The notes under the pieces were generated by a model, which ran no database searches, was not told where the DNA came from, and was given only the letters and a program-made list of their open reading frames with translations. The translations under genes and the position numbers were made by a program. Positions 35,429-43,620 of a stretch of 64,000 nt of DNA are shown here, piece by piece (within the stretch, counting starts at the first letter, position 1; each line of letters opens with the position of its first letter). Source of the stretch: Ruegeria arenilitoris (GTDB lineage: Bacteria; Pseudomonadota; Alphaproteobacteria; Rhodobacterales; Rhodobacteraceae); the NCBI RefSeq assembly GCF_013031355.1, contig NZ_WPZO01000011.1, positions 1-64,000 of the forward strand, written 5' to 3'.

Positions 35429-36424
35429 ATGCCCTACGCAATCGTGATCCCAGAAACCGGCAACCACGACGTCTTGGCCAAGCAGGACCAATCTGCACCC
35501 ACTCCGGGTGCGGGTGAAGTGCTGATCCGCAACCATGCAGGCGCAGTCAATTTTATCGACACCATCATTCGTCGCGGCGAAATGCCTGAAGGCATGATGC
35601 CGGAACTGCCCCATGTACCGGGCGTTGAAGGCGCAGGTGTGGTCGAAGCCATCGGTGCAGATGTTGACGGTCTCAACGTTGGCGACCGGGTCGCGTGGAT
35701 GGGTCCGATCGGAGCCGGTGGTTACGGCACCTATTCGGTGATCGGCGCGCCTTATGTCACCCGTATCGCCGACAGCGTTGACTTTGAAACCGCCGCCTCG
35801 ATCCCGGTGAATGCAATGACCGCCTACCACATGCTGGTCAACCTTGGTGGTGCGACCGAGGGCAAATCGGTTCTGGTCCATGCCGCGGCGGGCGGTGTCG
35901 GCACCATGATCCAGCATATTGCCAAGCACTTGGGCATGACCGTTATCGCATCGACCAGCACGGACAAGCTGGACTATGCAAAAGCGCAGGGCGCAAACTA
36001 TGTCATCGACTACCGCAAAGAAGACGTCGCCGCACGCGTGCTGGAAATCACCGAAGGCCGTGGCGTCGATCTGTCGCTGAACCCGATCTCGGGTGACACG
36101 CTGAAATCCGATCTGACCGCATTGGCTCCGTTGGGTACGGTTGTCCTCTTTGGTTTCCTTGCCGGTCCCCCCGCGGGCACGTTCGGAAAAGACCTGGCGG
36201 CCCACTTCCAAAAGTCGGTCGCGGTTCGTGCCTCGGATATCTACACCTACTTCCTCAATCGCCCTGCCGAGTTCAACGCGGATCTTGTCAAAGTCTTCCA
36301 GCTGCTGAGCGACGGCGTGCTGCGCCCCCAAATCACGGCTTTGCCGCTTGAGGGCGCATCTGAAGCGCATCGCCGTCTCGAAGCAGGTGAGACCACCGGC
36401 AAATTGGTTCTGAGCATCGCATAA
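35429..36424 (+). CDS. NADPH:quinone oxidoreductase (zeta-crystallin-like MDR)
   Basis: A 331-residue zinc-free medium-chain reductase. It has the GroES-like N-terminal domain, then AAGGVGTMIQHIAKHLG (NADPH-binding) at about residue 150 and an overall layout of the Qor1/zeta-crystallin family. The start MPYAIVIPE is supported by AAGGAG eight bases upstream. It should reduce quinones or enals with NADPH in the cytoplasm. It is followed 12 bases later by a truncated SDR gene and is divergent from a LysR gene. The next operon also encodes a quinone-reductase-like flavoprotein. Confidence 0.9.
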   Translation: MPYAIVIPETGNHDVLAKQDQSAPTPGAGEVLIRNHAGAVNFIDTIIRRGEMPEGMMPELPHVPGVEGAGVVEAIGADVDGLNVGDRVAWMGPIGAGGYGTYSVIGAPYVTRIADSVDFETAASIPVNAMTAYHMLVNLGGATEGKSVLVHAAAGGVGTMIQHIAKHLGMTVIASTSTDKLDYAKAQGANYVIDYRKEDVAARVLEITEGRGVDLSLNPISGDTLKSDLTALAPLGTVVLFGFLAGPPAGTFGKDLAAHFQKSVAVRASDIYTYFLNRPAEFNADLVKVFQLLSDGVLRPQITALPLEGASEAHRRLEAGETTGKLVLSIA

Positions 36425-36436
36425 GGAACATCCGTC

Positions 36437-36853
36437 ATGTCCAAAGTTGCAATCGTAACCGGCGCAAATCAGGGTTTGGGATTTGCCTTGGCGAAAGGTC
36501 TGGCCAATCGCCTGAGCGCAGATGACATCGTGTATCTGACTGCCCGTTATGCAGAACGTGGCCGCGCCGCCCTGCGATCGCTAGGCGATACGCGGGCGCA
36601 GGTCGCGTTCGCGCAATTGGACGTGACGGATGACAACTCGATCGCGGCCTTCATCACGCATCTGAAAGCAAAGAATGGAGGCGTCGACATCGTCGCCTCC
36701 AACGCGGCGGCCCGGATCACCAAAGACCGCCCGAAATCCGAACAGGTGCGCGCCTTAATCGCAACCAAACGGGCAACTGGTCCAGTTCGGCCGCGTTCTA
36801 CCTTGGTTGTGACCCCATCACATGCGATCCGCGCAGAAAAGGAGGGCTCCTGA
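36437..36853 (+). pseudogene. Truncated carbonyl-reductase-like SDR gene
   Basis: Encodes 138 residues, about half of an SDR. The N-terminal motifs are intact (TGANQGLGFALAKGL, QLDVTDDNS, VASNAAARI), and the sequence follows the carbonyl-reductase pattern up to RALIATK. After that the frame loses homology (RATGPVRPRSTLVVTP…) and stops, with no YxxxK active site. A deletion or frameshift has removed the C-terminal half. It is probably co-transcribed with the quinone-oxidoreductase gene but non-functional as a dehydrogenase. Confidence 0.75.
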
Positions 36854-36895
36854 ACATACGCCGGATACGCTCCAATTTCCGAACACCGTTTCCTG

Positions 36896-37783
36896 TTAGG
36901 GTTCCGAGAGGTGTTCGAAAAACAGTCGCAGAGGCATCAGTTTGCGGTATTCACGCGGGAAATAAATGTAGATTCCTGGCGTCTGGCCCAAATGGTCCTC
37001 CAACACCGAGATCAGATCACCTCTTTGAACTTCTTCCTCGCAATAATCCCGGAAGGTCCAGATGAAACCATGATGCTGCATTGCCAGGTTAACGCTTGCG
37101 GGCAAGGTATTCACAATCAGCGGACCGTTCACCGCCACGCTGTAATCTTTATCTCCTTCCGTGAAATACCAGGTCGAAATCTGTCGTGAGGATTGAAACC
37201 GATAGCGGATGCAATTGTGCTCAAGAAGATCGCTGGGGTGGTCAGGAACCCCACGGCGTTCCAGGTAATTTGGGCTTGCCATAACCGCCAGTTTCAAAGG
37301 AGGCGTCAGACGAATGGCCACCATATCCTCTGCGATACGGTCGCCCAGGCGAAAACCAGCATGCAATTCTTCTTCCAAAATGTCGGAAAAGGCGTCTGTG
37401 AATGACATCTCCAGCTCGATCTCGGGATAGGCTTCGCGAAAAGACTGCAGCTTAGGGCCGACACACAGTTTGAATACAAACTCGGGCATAGCCACTTTAA
37501 GCGTTCCGCGCGCTTCGTGGCCCACCGAGCGTGCACTTTCTACGGCGTAGGAGACCTGCTCGAAGGCGGGCCCGACTCCGCGCATGAGCGCACGACCGGC
37601 TTCCGTCAAGCTCAGCGAACGCGTGGTTCGGATGATCAGCGCCGTGCCCATTTGCTCTTCCAAGGCCTTGAGCTGGTGGCTGACAGTTGAGGGTTGCAAG
37701 CCCAAGCGGGTGGCCGCGCCTTTGAAGGAACCTTCGCGAACGATGGCGTCGAAAATTTCAAGCGTGGCAAACGGCAACCTCAT
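36896..37783 (-). CDS. LysR-family transcriptional regulator
   Basis: A 295-residue LTTR with HTH at residues 4-62 (FATLEIFDAIVREGSFKGAA, QPSTVSHQLKALEEQMGTAL). It has a GcvA-like effector domain. It is transcribed divergently from the nine-gene SnoaL-rich operon across a 184-base gap and is the most likely controller of that operon. The AT-rich gap contains ATAATT and ATTATAAT elements but no strong palindrome I can name. Confidence 0.9.
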   Translation of the reverse strand: MRLPFATLEIFDAIVREGSFKGAATRLGLQPSTVSHQLKALEEQMGTALIIRTTRSLSLTEAGRALMRGVGPAFEQVSYAVESARSVGHEARGTLKVAMPEFVFKLCVGPKLQSFREAYPEIELEMSFTDAFSDILEEELHAGFRLGDRIAEDMVAIRLTPPLKLAVMASPNYLERRGVPDHPSDLLEHNCIRYRFQSSRQISTWYFTEGDKDYSVAVNGPLIVNTLPASVNLAMQHHGFIWTFRDYCEEEVQRGDLISVLEDHLGQTPGIYIYFPREYRKLMPLRLFFEHLSEP

Positions 37784-37967
37784 TATTCGATCTCATACAT
37801 AATTGTAGTGCATACAGGCAGTATTATAATTCATCGTCACATGGTCCAATTTCTTTTCAACGGAAAACAGCCTTGGGCGACCCCAGCAGCACAGTTGAAG
37901 CTGATCATTCTGTCGCCTGAATGCGCCGAAACAAACCGACAGGAAATTGATGCCAGGAGAAACGGAA

Positions 37968-38879
37968 ATGGCGATTGTGAACCTTCAAAACACGCCGGAA
38001 AAAGCCGGTGTTTCATCGGAGTCGGTCACTTTCGAAAGCAACGGTAACACGTTGAAAGGAACTCTTTACAAGCCTGAGGGCGCGACAGGTGCACTGCCCG
38101 CCGCCATCGTGACCGGAGCCTGGACTACCGTGAAAGAGCAGATGCCCGGCACCTATGCCCGTGAACTGGCAGCCCGTGGTTTTGCTGCCTTGGCCTTTGA
38201 TTTCACCGGTTGGGGTGAAAGCAGCGGCGACCGCCGTTATGTCGAGGATCCGGCCGTGAAAACCGCCGATATTCACGCCGCTGCCGCCTTTCTGGCGTCT
38301 CGCGATGACGTTGACAGTTCACGGCTCTCCGGCCTCGGGGTATGTGCCTCGTCCGGTTACATGGCCGAAGCCGTCGCGGATAACGACAACCTGCAGAAAC
38401 TGGCGCTTGTCGCCCCCTGGCTGCACGACCCTGAAATGGCCGAAGACATTTACGGCGGGCACGAAACCGCAACCGGCCTGATTGCGGCCAGCGAGGCTGA
38501 AGAAGGCAAGGCTTCGCCCGCTGTACTGACTGCTGCCAGCACCACGGACAACTCGGCACCAATGTTCGGCGCGCCTTACTATACCGAGGAGGACCGCGGT
38601 CTGATCGCGGCCTATGACAACAAGTTCTCGGTTCTGACCTGGAAGCCTTGGCTGACCTACGACTCTCAAGCCAGTGCCGACCGCCTGACCAAGCCAACGC
38701 TCATGGTCGGGTCGCCCTCCATCGCACTGCCCGCTGGTGCGGCCGCCTATGAGGCTCGGATGACTGCGCCACTCGAAAAACTCTGGCTGGATGAAGAGGT
38801 CACCCAGTTCGATTTCTACGACCGCAAGGACGTCGTTACCGCATCAACAGATGCCGTAGCCGATTTCCTGGACGACTAA
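37968..38879 (+). CDS. Alpha/beta hydrolase (dienelactone-hydrolase-like)
   Basis: A 303-residue alpha/beta hydrolase. The N-terminal strand VTFESNGNTLKGTLYKPEG is typical; the nucleophile elbow is GLGVCASSGYMAEA (S-x-x-x motif around CASSG, about residue 128); the late acid and His are less clear (FYDRKDVV). The ATG has AGGAG eight bases upstream. It is the first gene of an operon rich in SnoaL-like genes, so it may hydrolyse an ester, lactone or diketone produced there. Catalytic His was not located with certainty. Confidence 0.85.
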   Translation: MAIVNLQNTPEKAGVSSESVTFESNGNTLKGTLYKPEGATGALPAAIVTGAWTTVKEQMPGTYARELAARGFAALAFDFTGWGESSGDRRYVEDPAVKTADIHAAAAFLASRDDVDSSRLSGLGVCASSGYMAEAVADNDNLQKLALVAPWLHDPEMAEDIYGGHETATGLIAASEAEEGKASPAVLTAASTTDNSAPMFGAPYYTEEDRGLIAAYDNKFSVLTWKPWLTYDSQASADRLTKPTLMVGSPSIALPAGAAAYEARMTAPLEKLWLDEEVTQFDFYDRKDVVTASTDAVADFLDD

Positions 38880-38890
38880 GGAAACCTAAA

Positions 38891-39385
38891 ATGAAGTACA
38901 CACTCCAGACGACCGCATTTGCAGCAGCACTGGCCCTTGGTGGGGCGGCATTGGCCGCCTCTCCCGAGGATAACATCAAAGTCGTGCGAGACTTTTTTGC
39001 AGCTTACGGGGCCAATGACCTCGACGGCATCGCCGCTGTCATGGACGAAGATGTCAAATGGCACATTCCGGGCCGTCACCCTCTGTCGGGCACCAAGAAT
39101 GGGCGCGACGAGGTTCTGGCCTTCTTTGCTCAACTGGGCGGCGCGGGTTTCAAGGCCGAACCTATCTATTTCGGAGCCGATGAAAACTATGTTGTAGACA
39201 TTCACCGCGGCTGGTCGAACGCCGAAGGCAAACCGAATGTCGATACCACATGGGCGTTGGTCTACCGGATCGAAGACGGCAAGATCGTCGAGGCCACCAA
39301 CCTGAGCGCTGATCAGGACGCGGCCAACACATTCTTCTGGTCACAATACCAACTTGCCCCTCTGCCGAAGCGTCTGGCCGAATAA
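38891..39385 (+). CDS. SnoaL-like protein 1, exported
   Basis: A 164-residue NTF2-fold protein with a signal peptide (MKYTLQTTAFAAALALGGAA, cleavage near ALA|AS). The mature start VVRDFFAAYGANDLDGIAAV, the strand pair around VKWHIPGRHP and the TKNGRDEVLAFFAQLG helix are the classical SnoaL/ketosteroid-isomerase arrangement. It is likely periplasmic. It lies 11 bases after the hydrolase gene and opens a run of six SnoaL-like genes. No catalytic role can be fixed; SnoaL relatives include polyketide cyclases, isomerases and binding proteins. Confidence 0.82.
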   Translation: MKYTLQTTAFAAALALGGAALAASPEDNIKVVRDFFAAYGANDLDGIAAVMDEDVKWHIPGRHPLSGTKNGRDEVLAFFAQLGGAGFKAEPIYFGADENYVVDIHRGWSNAEGKPNVDTTWALVYRIEDGKIVEATNLSADQDAANTFFWSQYQLAPLPKRLAE

Positions 39386-39443
39386 TCCCCCAATGTAGGC
39401 GGCGCGGTTTCTTGGTACCGCGCCAACACCAAGGACACTTGTG

Positions 39444-39824
39444 ATGACCCGAACCGAACTCGAAAGCTTTGCTCGCGCTTTCTTTGCAAAGGTGGACGCC
39501 CAGAAGGCCGATGACCTGCGTCCGCTTCTGACAGAAGATGTCCGCTTGCAAATGGCCAATCTGGCGCCGTCGACTGGTGCGGATGATCTGATCGCCGCCT
39601 TCAGGGCGACCGAGGAACGGTTCTTGTCAATCCGCCATGACATTCAGGGCATCTGGACCGGCGCCGACAACCAGGACCTGGTTGTGAGTGTCGAAGCCAT
39701 TGCAAACTATGAGATCTTCGATGGCCGCAGGGTCGCGTTGCCGGTGAACAGCACGCTGCGTTTGCGCGACGGAAAAGTCGCCGACTACCGCATCTTCATG
39801 GATCCCGGCCCGGCATTTGCCTGA
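39444..39824 (+). CDS. SnoaL-like protein 2
   Basis: A 126-residue cytoplasmic NTF2-fold protein. It begins MTRTELESFARAFFAKVDAQ; ATG 39444 is favoured over a GTG three bases upstream, with AAGGAC in front. It has the fold order helix - LLTEDVRLQMANL - GADDLIAAFRAT - strands ending LRLRDGKVADYRIFMD. The residues facing the pocket differ from protein 1, so the copies are not recent duplicates. It lies 58 bases after its neighbour. Confidence 0.8.
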   Translation: MTRTELESFARAFFAKVDAQKADDLRPLLTEDVRLQMANLAPSTGADDLIAAFRATEERFLSIRHDIQGIWTGADNQDLVVSVEAIANYEIFDGRRVALPVNSTLRLRDGKVADYRIFMDPGPAFA

Positions 39825-39843
39825 CCCAATGACAGGAAAAGAC

Positions 39844-40278
39844 ATGACTAATAACGCAAGTCGCAACAAAGATGCCGTTCGTGCCTTTTTCAAGGCGCTG
39901 GAGGCCGAAGAGCCGCGCACCATTGCCGCGCTGTTCGCCGAGGATGGTGTGCATATCAACCCCTATCACAGCGGCGTTTTCCCCACAGGTGCCGAGGGCC
40001 GCGCCGGTATCGAAGCGTACTGGACACCCACCTTCCCGAACTTCGACGGTATGACCTTTGCGATTCACGAGCTTTGCGCAATGGAAGGTGATGCGGTGTT
40101 CGTGCGCTTTTCCGGAAAGATCAAACTGAAGAATTACGCCGGTTGGTACAACAACGACTACTACTCGACCTTCAAGTTCAACGCGGCCGGCGAGATCACC
40201 GAATATGTCGAGATTTTCAATCCGGTCGTTGCGGCACGAGGCTTTGGTTTGATGGACCAGTTGGCCGGGCAAGACTGA
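39844..40278 (+). CDS. SnoaL-like protein 3
   Basis: A 144-residue NTF2-fold protein. It starts MTNNASRNKDAVRAFFKALE and contains TIAALFAEDGVHINPYHSG, GRAGIEAYWTPTFPNFDG and FSGKIKLKNYAGWYNNDYYS, resembling SnoaL-like/PhzA-B-like proteins. The ATG 39844 is chosen for the AGGAAAAG 5 bases upstream. The frame overlaps the end of the previous gene only if an upstream GTG/ATG were used. Cytoplasmic; function unknown. Confidence 0.8.
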   Translation: MTNNASRNKDAVRAFFKALEAEEPRTIAALFAEDGVHINPYHSGVFPTGAEGRAGIEAYWTPTFPNFDGMTFAIHELCAMEGDAVFVRFSGKIKLKNYAGWYNNDYYSTFKFNAAGEITEYVEIFNPVVAARGFGLMDQLAGQD

Positions 40279-40300
40279 ATTTCGCAAGCAGGAGAATGCT

Positions 40301-40741
40301 ATGACTCAGGGCATTACCAATGCAGTCCAACGCTTTTTTGCCGCCGTAGATACACGCGATTGGGAAGGCGTTGAGGCATTGATGACCAACCCCTTTCACC
40401 TGGACTACTCCAGCTTTGGCGCAGGACCCGGCGCGGATCTGGCCCCGGCTGACATACTAAGCGCCTGGAAAGCGATGCTGCCTGGCTTCGATGCCACACA
40501 GCATCACCTTGGACCATTGCATATCGAAGCGAATGAAAGCGCGGCCACGGCCCGGGCCACCGTGATCGCCACGCATCAAATTGCGGATGCCGAGGCTGGA
40601 GAGCTTTGGACTGTTCACGGTGACTATGTTCTGAAGCTGGTCAATGACGGTGGCTGGAAGCTTTCAGCGAACACCTTCAACTTCAGGTTCCTGACCGGCA
40701 ATCCCGAACTGCCAGCTTTGGCGCAAGAACGCGCCGCTTGA
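40301..40741 (+). CDS. SnoaL-like protein 4
   Basis: A 146-residue NTF2-fold protein (QGITNAVQRFFAAVDTRDWE, GVEALMTNPFHLDYSSFG, LSAWKAMLPGFDATQHHLG, WTVHGDYVLKLVNDGGWKLS). Preceded by AGGAG and located 22 bases after the third gene. The helical start and the Asp/His-rich strand around HHLGPLHIEA are SnoaL-like. The protein is cytoplasmic. Ligand unknown. Confidence 0.8.
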   Translation: MTQGITNAVQRFFAAVDTRDWEGVEALMTNPFHLDYSSFGAGPGADLAPADILSAWKAMLPGFDATQHHLGPLHIEANESAATARATVIATHQIADAEAGELWTVHGDYVLKLVNDGGWKLSANTFNFRFLTGNPELPALAQERAA

Positions 40742-40753
40742 AGGACACCTGTG

Positions 40754-41122
40754 ATGAAACAGCTTCTCGCACTGGCGGCTTTCCTTGCCACACCGGCGCT
40801 GGCGCAGGACTTGCCGGCAGCGATTGACTGCTACCAAACCAGCACCAACGCCAAAGATATCGAAGCCTATATGGGCTGCTTTATCGAAGACGCCGAGATG
40901 ATCGATGTCTCGCGCAGCTTTGAGGGTCAGGATGCCATCCGCGCATGGGCGCTGCGTGAGGTGATCCCAAGCGGGAGCACCTTCAAACACCGAAAGATCC
41001 TCAAACAGTCTGAGGGTTACGCCAAGACCGAGGTCGATTGGTTGAGCTGGGTCGTTCACTATTCCTACTGGTGGGACACGGACGGGAAAATCACCCGCAT
41101 GTCTCTGCAATACGCGGATTGA
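40754..41122 (+). CDS. SnoaL-like protein 5, exported
   Basis: A 122-residue NTF2-fold protein with a short signal peptide (MKQLLALAAFLATPALAQD, cut after ALA). The mature part has two cysteines (DCYQTS, MGCFIED) spaced 18 residues apart, possibly a disulfide in the periplasm, and a hydrophobic strand WLSWVVHYSYWWDTDGK. ATG 40754 is preferred to a GTG three bases earlier. It is the second exported member of the array. Confidence 0.8.
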   Translation: MKQLLALAAFLATPALAQDLPAAIDCYQTSTNAKDIEAYMGCFIEDAEMIDVSRSFEGQDAIRAWALREVIPSGSTFKHRKILKQSEGYAKTEVDWLSWVVHYSYWWDTDGKITRMSLQYAD

Positions 41123-41132
41123 GGAGAGGTTC

Positions 41133-41789
41133 ATGAAACGCGCGCTTGTTACCGGGGCCAACCGCGGCATTGGACTGGCCATCGCCAAGGGGCTTGTCGA
41201 GCAGGGCTATGACGTGCTGTTGGGTGCCCGCGATTTCGCTGCCGGTGAAAAAGCTGCCAATCAGATCGGGGCAACAGCCCTGCACCTGGATGTAGCCAAC
41301 CCCGACAGTATTGCCAAAGCGGTGCAAACCGCTGGCCCCATCGACGTGCTTGTCAACAATGCAGGCATCCTTGGATCGGGCAGCATACTGAATGATCCCG
41401 AGGATTTCTTAGACTCGATGGCGGTCATGGTTCACGGACCCTATCTGCTGATGCACCATCTGACGCCCCACATGGCTGCACAGGACTTTGGTCGCATCGT
41501 CAACGTCTCTTCCGGTTGGGGAGCCTTCTCGGACGGCGTGGCCGGACCGGCCGCATATGGGGTCGCCAAGGCCGCGCTGAACGCGCTGACCGTTGCATCG
41601 GCCCGCACGTTGCCCAACACGGTCAAGGTCAATGCTATGTGCCCCGGATGGGTGCGCACCCGCATGGGCGGCACGGGCGCGGATCGCTCGGCGGAAGAAG
41701 GCGCGGACACAGCGATATGGCTCGCGACCTTAGGCAAGGACGGACCTACGGGCGGATTCTTCCGTGACCGCAAACCCATCGACTGGTGA
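41133..41789 (+). CDS. SDR-family oxidoreductase (carbonyl-reductase-like)
   Basis: A 218-residue SDR. It has TGANRGIGLAIAKGL, NNAGILGSG, the Ser in VNVSSGWG and the active site YGVAKAALNAL (about residue 147), followed by CPGWVRTRMGG. It is CBR1-like and of the same subgroup as the truncated SDR at 36.4 kb, which might be its decayed paralogue. GAGGAGAGG precedes the ATG. Its stop overlaps the region just upstream of the sixth SnoaL gene (4-base gap). It likely reduces a ketone or quinone made in this pathway. Confidence 0.88.
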   Translation: MKRALVTGANRGIGLAIAKGLVEQGYDVLLGARDFAAGEKAANQIGATALHLDVANPDSIAKAVQTAGPIDVLVNNAGILGSGSILNDPEDFLDSMAVMVHGPYLLMHHLTPHMAAQDFGRIVNVSSGWGAFSDGVAGPAAYGVAKAALNALTVASARTLPNTVKVNAMCPGWVRTRMGGTGADRSAEEGADTAIWLATLGKDGPTGGFFRDRKPIDW

Positions 41790-41793
41790 GAAA

Positions 41794-42186
41794 ATGGCAA
41801 ACGACACCCAAATCCGCGATTTCATTGCCGACTGGTTCGCACGCTTTGACAGGCTGGACCCGATTGACGCTTTCCTGCCCGACTTGCATCCGCAGGTCGA
41901 CTGGGACATGCCAGATACGGATCGGACCCTACCCGGTCATGATCGTGTGCGTGCTTGGTACGCTGGCGTTCTAGCGACCCTTCAAAGCCCCACCGAACAC
42001 CGTGTCAGCGACATCTCCGTTGGCGACGGCGCCGCATCTTTCACCGTTCTGTTCCGCGCCCGCACCTTTGGTGGCGACACAATCGAGGCCAATGTCCGCG
42101 AAGACTGGCGCTTTGACATCCGGCCCGATGGCCGCCCGTACATCACCCATTACTCAGCACGTATGCTTGAAGAGGCAAACACATGA
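41794..42186 (+). CDS. SnoaL-like protein 6
   Basis: A 130-residue NTF2-fold protein starting MANDTQIRDFIADWFARFDR. Its core has FLPDLHPQVDWDMPDTDRT, GHDRVRAWYAGVLATL and the strand run ASFTVLFRARTFGGDT, like classic SnoaL-type cyclases. ATG 41794 is chosen; the frame is open further upstream inside the SDR gene. Its TGA overlaps the ATG of the last gene (ATGA). The protein is cytoplasmic. Confidence 0.8.
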   Translation: MANDTQIRDFIADWFARFDRLDPIDAFLPDLHPQVDWDMPDTDRTLPGHDRVRAWYAGVLATLQSPTEHRVSDISVGDGAASFTVLFRARTFGGDTIEANVREDWRFDIRPDGRPYITHYSARMLEEANT

Positions 42187-42785
42187 AAATTCTCGTCATG
42201 ACCGCCCATCCCGATCTAGGCAAGTCGCGCGTCAACCGCGCGTGGTTTGACGCCCTGACCGAGTCCAACGCGGTGACCACCCGCGATCTGACTGCCATTG
42301 GCGGACGTGAGATGCGGTTTGACATCGAAGCCGAACAGGAGTTGCTGCTGGCTCATGATCGGATTGTTTTCCAGTTTCCTTTCTACTGGTACTCGGCCCC
42401 TCCGGTCATGAAGGCCTGGATGGATCAGGTTCTGAGCTATGGCTTTGCCTATGGTCCGGGTGGCGACAAACTCAAAGGACGAGAGTTACTGATCCTAGTC
42501 TCCACCGGCGGTCCCGAACACAGTTACCACGCAGGCGGTTACAACAGCTTTACAATGTCCGAGTTTCTTAAGCCCTACCAACAGACGGCCAATCTGGCGG
42601 GTATGACTTATCTGCGCCCCTTCGTGATCCACGGCATGGCGTTGGCCGACGACGATCAGATCGAAGCAAGTGTCCCAGAAATGCTGGCCCATCTGACCGA
42701 CCCCGAACTGGATCCCAGAGTTAAACAGGCCCGGCTGCTGAAGGAGCTGGAAAATGACCCGGCCAAAGCTGCGGCTATCAGCTGA
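42183..42785 (+). CDS. NAD(P)H-dependent flavin quinone reductase (MdaB/KefF/NQO-like)
   Basis: A 200-residue flavodoxin-fold protein. It carries MTAHPDLGKSRVNRAW (phosphate-binding region), FQFPFYWYSAPPVMKAWMDQ (the family's W-Y-S-x-P-x-x-K-x-W-x-D motif) and TGGPEHSYHAGGYNS. Relatives reduce quinones by two electrons using NAD(P)H and bound FAD/FMN. It is the last gene of the operon, coupled by ATGA. With the hydrolase, SDR and six SnoaL-like genes it suggests handling of an aromatic or quinonoid compound. Confidence 0.88.
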   Translation: MKILVMTAHPDLGKSRVNRAWFDALTESNAVTTRDLTAIGGREMRFDIEAEQELLLAHDRIVFQFPFYWYSAPPVMKAWMDQVLSYGFAYGPGGDKLKGRELLILVSTGGPEHSYHAGGYNSFTMSEFLKPYQQTANLAGMTYLRPFVIHGMALADDDQIEASVPEMLAHLTDPELDPRVKQARLLKELENDPAKAAAIS

Positions 42786-42839
42786 AGGGCCCACCCAAAA
42801 CGCGGGCGGGCGCTTTGGTCCTGCCCGAGCAAACCTGGA

Positions 42840-42959
42840 TCAGGCACGCACCATGTGCCCGCCATCCACGTCCATAATCGCGCCGGTGAACTTGGCTTCA
42901 AACATGGCGCTCAGATCAGTGGTGGGCAACTCAGCAAAGCCCGATGCGCGGCGCTCAAC
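42840..42959 (-). pseudogene. C-terminal fragment of an SDR gene
   Basis: On the minus strand the last 40 codons of an SDR survive, ending MFEAKFTGAIMDVDGGHMVR then A and TGA. This is the conserved C-terminus (…FVTGAVLDVDGGHMVRA) of 3-oxoacyl-ACP-reductase-like SDRs. No start, cofactor motif or active site exists upstream; instead, the opposite-strand LysR fragment begins within about 15 bases. Confidence 0.75.
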
Positions 42960-42973
42960 GCTGAATTAACCCG

Positions 42974-43177
42974 ATGAACAAACCCAGTGATGCGGCCTTG
43001 CGGTATGTCATCGCATCCTCCGACTTGCTCGCAACCGTTCCCACACCGCTTGGGGACGTCGCCCAACAGGCCGGGTGCTCGGTGCTGTCTGTGCCGGTTG
43101 AGGTGCCGCCGTGGCAATCAGAAATGATTTGGACACTAAAAAAGCCGGGCCTCACAAGCTCAGTTACCAGCATCTAA
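42974..43177 (+). pseudogene. C-terminal fragment of a LysR regulator gene
   Basis: The 67 codons contain LRYVIASSDLLATVPTPLGD and VLSVPVEVPPWQSEMIW, the standard end of an LTTR effector domain (…ATDLVATVPRRLA…LPLPVPVPPF…). No HTH or N-terminal effector half is upstream. Together with the opposing SDR fragment, it is what would remain if one deletion removed the 5' parts and shared promoter of a divergent LysR-SDR gene pair. Confidence 0.7.
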
Positions 43178-43212
43178 GGGTCGGACTTGAATGCAGCACC
43201 TTGCGAAGGCAC

Positions 43213-43620
43213 TTATACCGAATTTGATCCGATCAGTCCTGTCAGTACGAAATCTGCTGTGCTCGGGCTGCTTGCGAAGGGTAAATCATAGACAATCGCC
43301 AGCCGGCTCAGGGCTTTGACATCCACGTCATGCGGCATCGGCGACATTGGGTCGATGAAAAAGAACAGACCGTCCAGCCGACCCTCACAGATCATCGCGC
43401 CAAGCTGCTGGTCTCCGCCCAGAGGGCCGCTATTCAGCGCGGTGACCTGAAGATCGGGCAACGCGTCGCTGATGCGGCCACCGGTAGTTCCGGTGGCGAA
43501 CAGCTGAGCCTGACGCAGGGCGTCGGCGTGGGACCGGGCCCATTCGACCATCAGGTCTTTCTTGGCGTCATGGGCAACCAGAGCCAGTTTCAGCGGCCTA
43601 CCTGATGAATTGCTCGACAT
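43213..43620 (-). CDS. mgsA: Methylglyoxal synthase
   Basis: A 135-residue MgsA, converting dihydroxyacetone phosphate to methylglyoxal and phosphate. Motifs: [15 protein letters not shown] at the N-terminus, TGTTG (phosphate-binding), [14 protein letters not shown] and [18 protein letters not shown] with the catalytic Asp residues. The start MSSNSS fits the family length; the frame is open upstream within the cupin gene, which it overlaps by 23 bases. It is the last gene of an 11-gene sugar-acid-type operon, an unusual place for MgsA, which normally relieves phosphate starvation or sugar-phosphate stress. Confidence 0.93.
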   Translation of the reverse strand: MSSNSSGRPLKLALVAHDAKKDLMVEWARSHADALRQAQLFATGTTGGRISDALPDLQVTALNSGPLGGDQQLGAMICEGRLDGLFFFIDPMSPMPHDVDVKALSRLAIVYDLPFASSPSTADFVLTGLIGSNSV

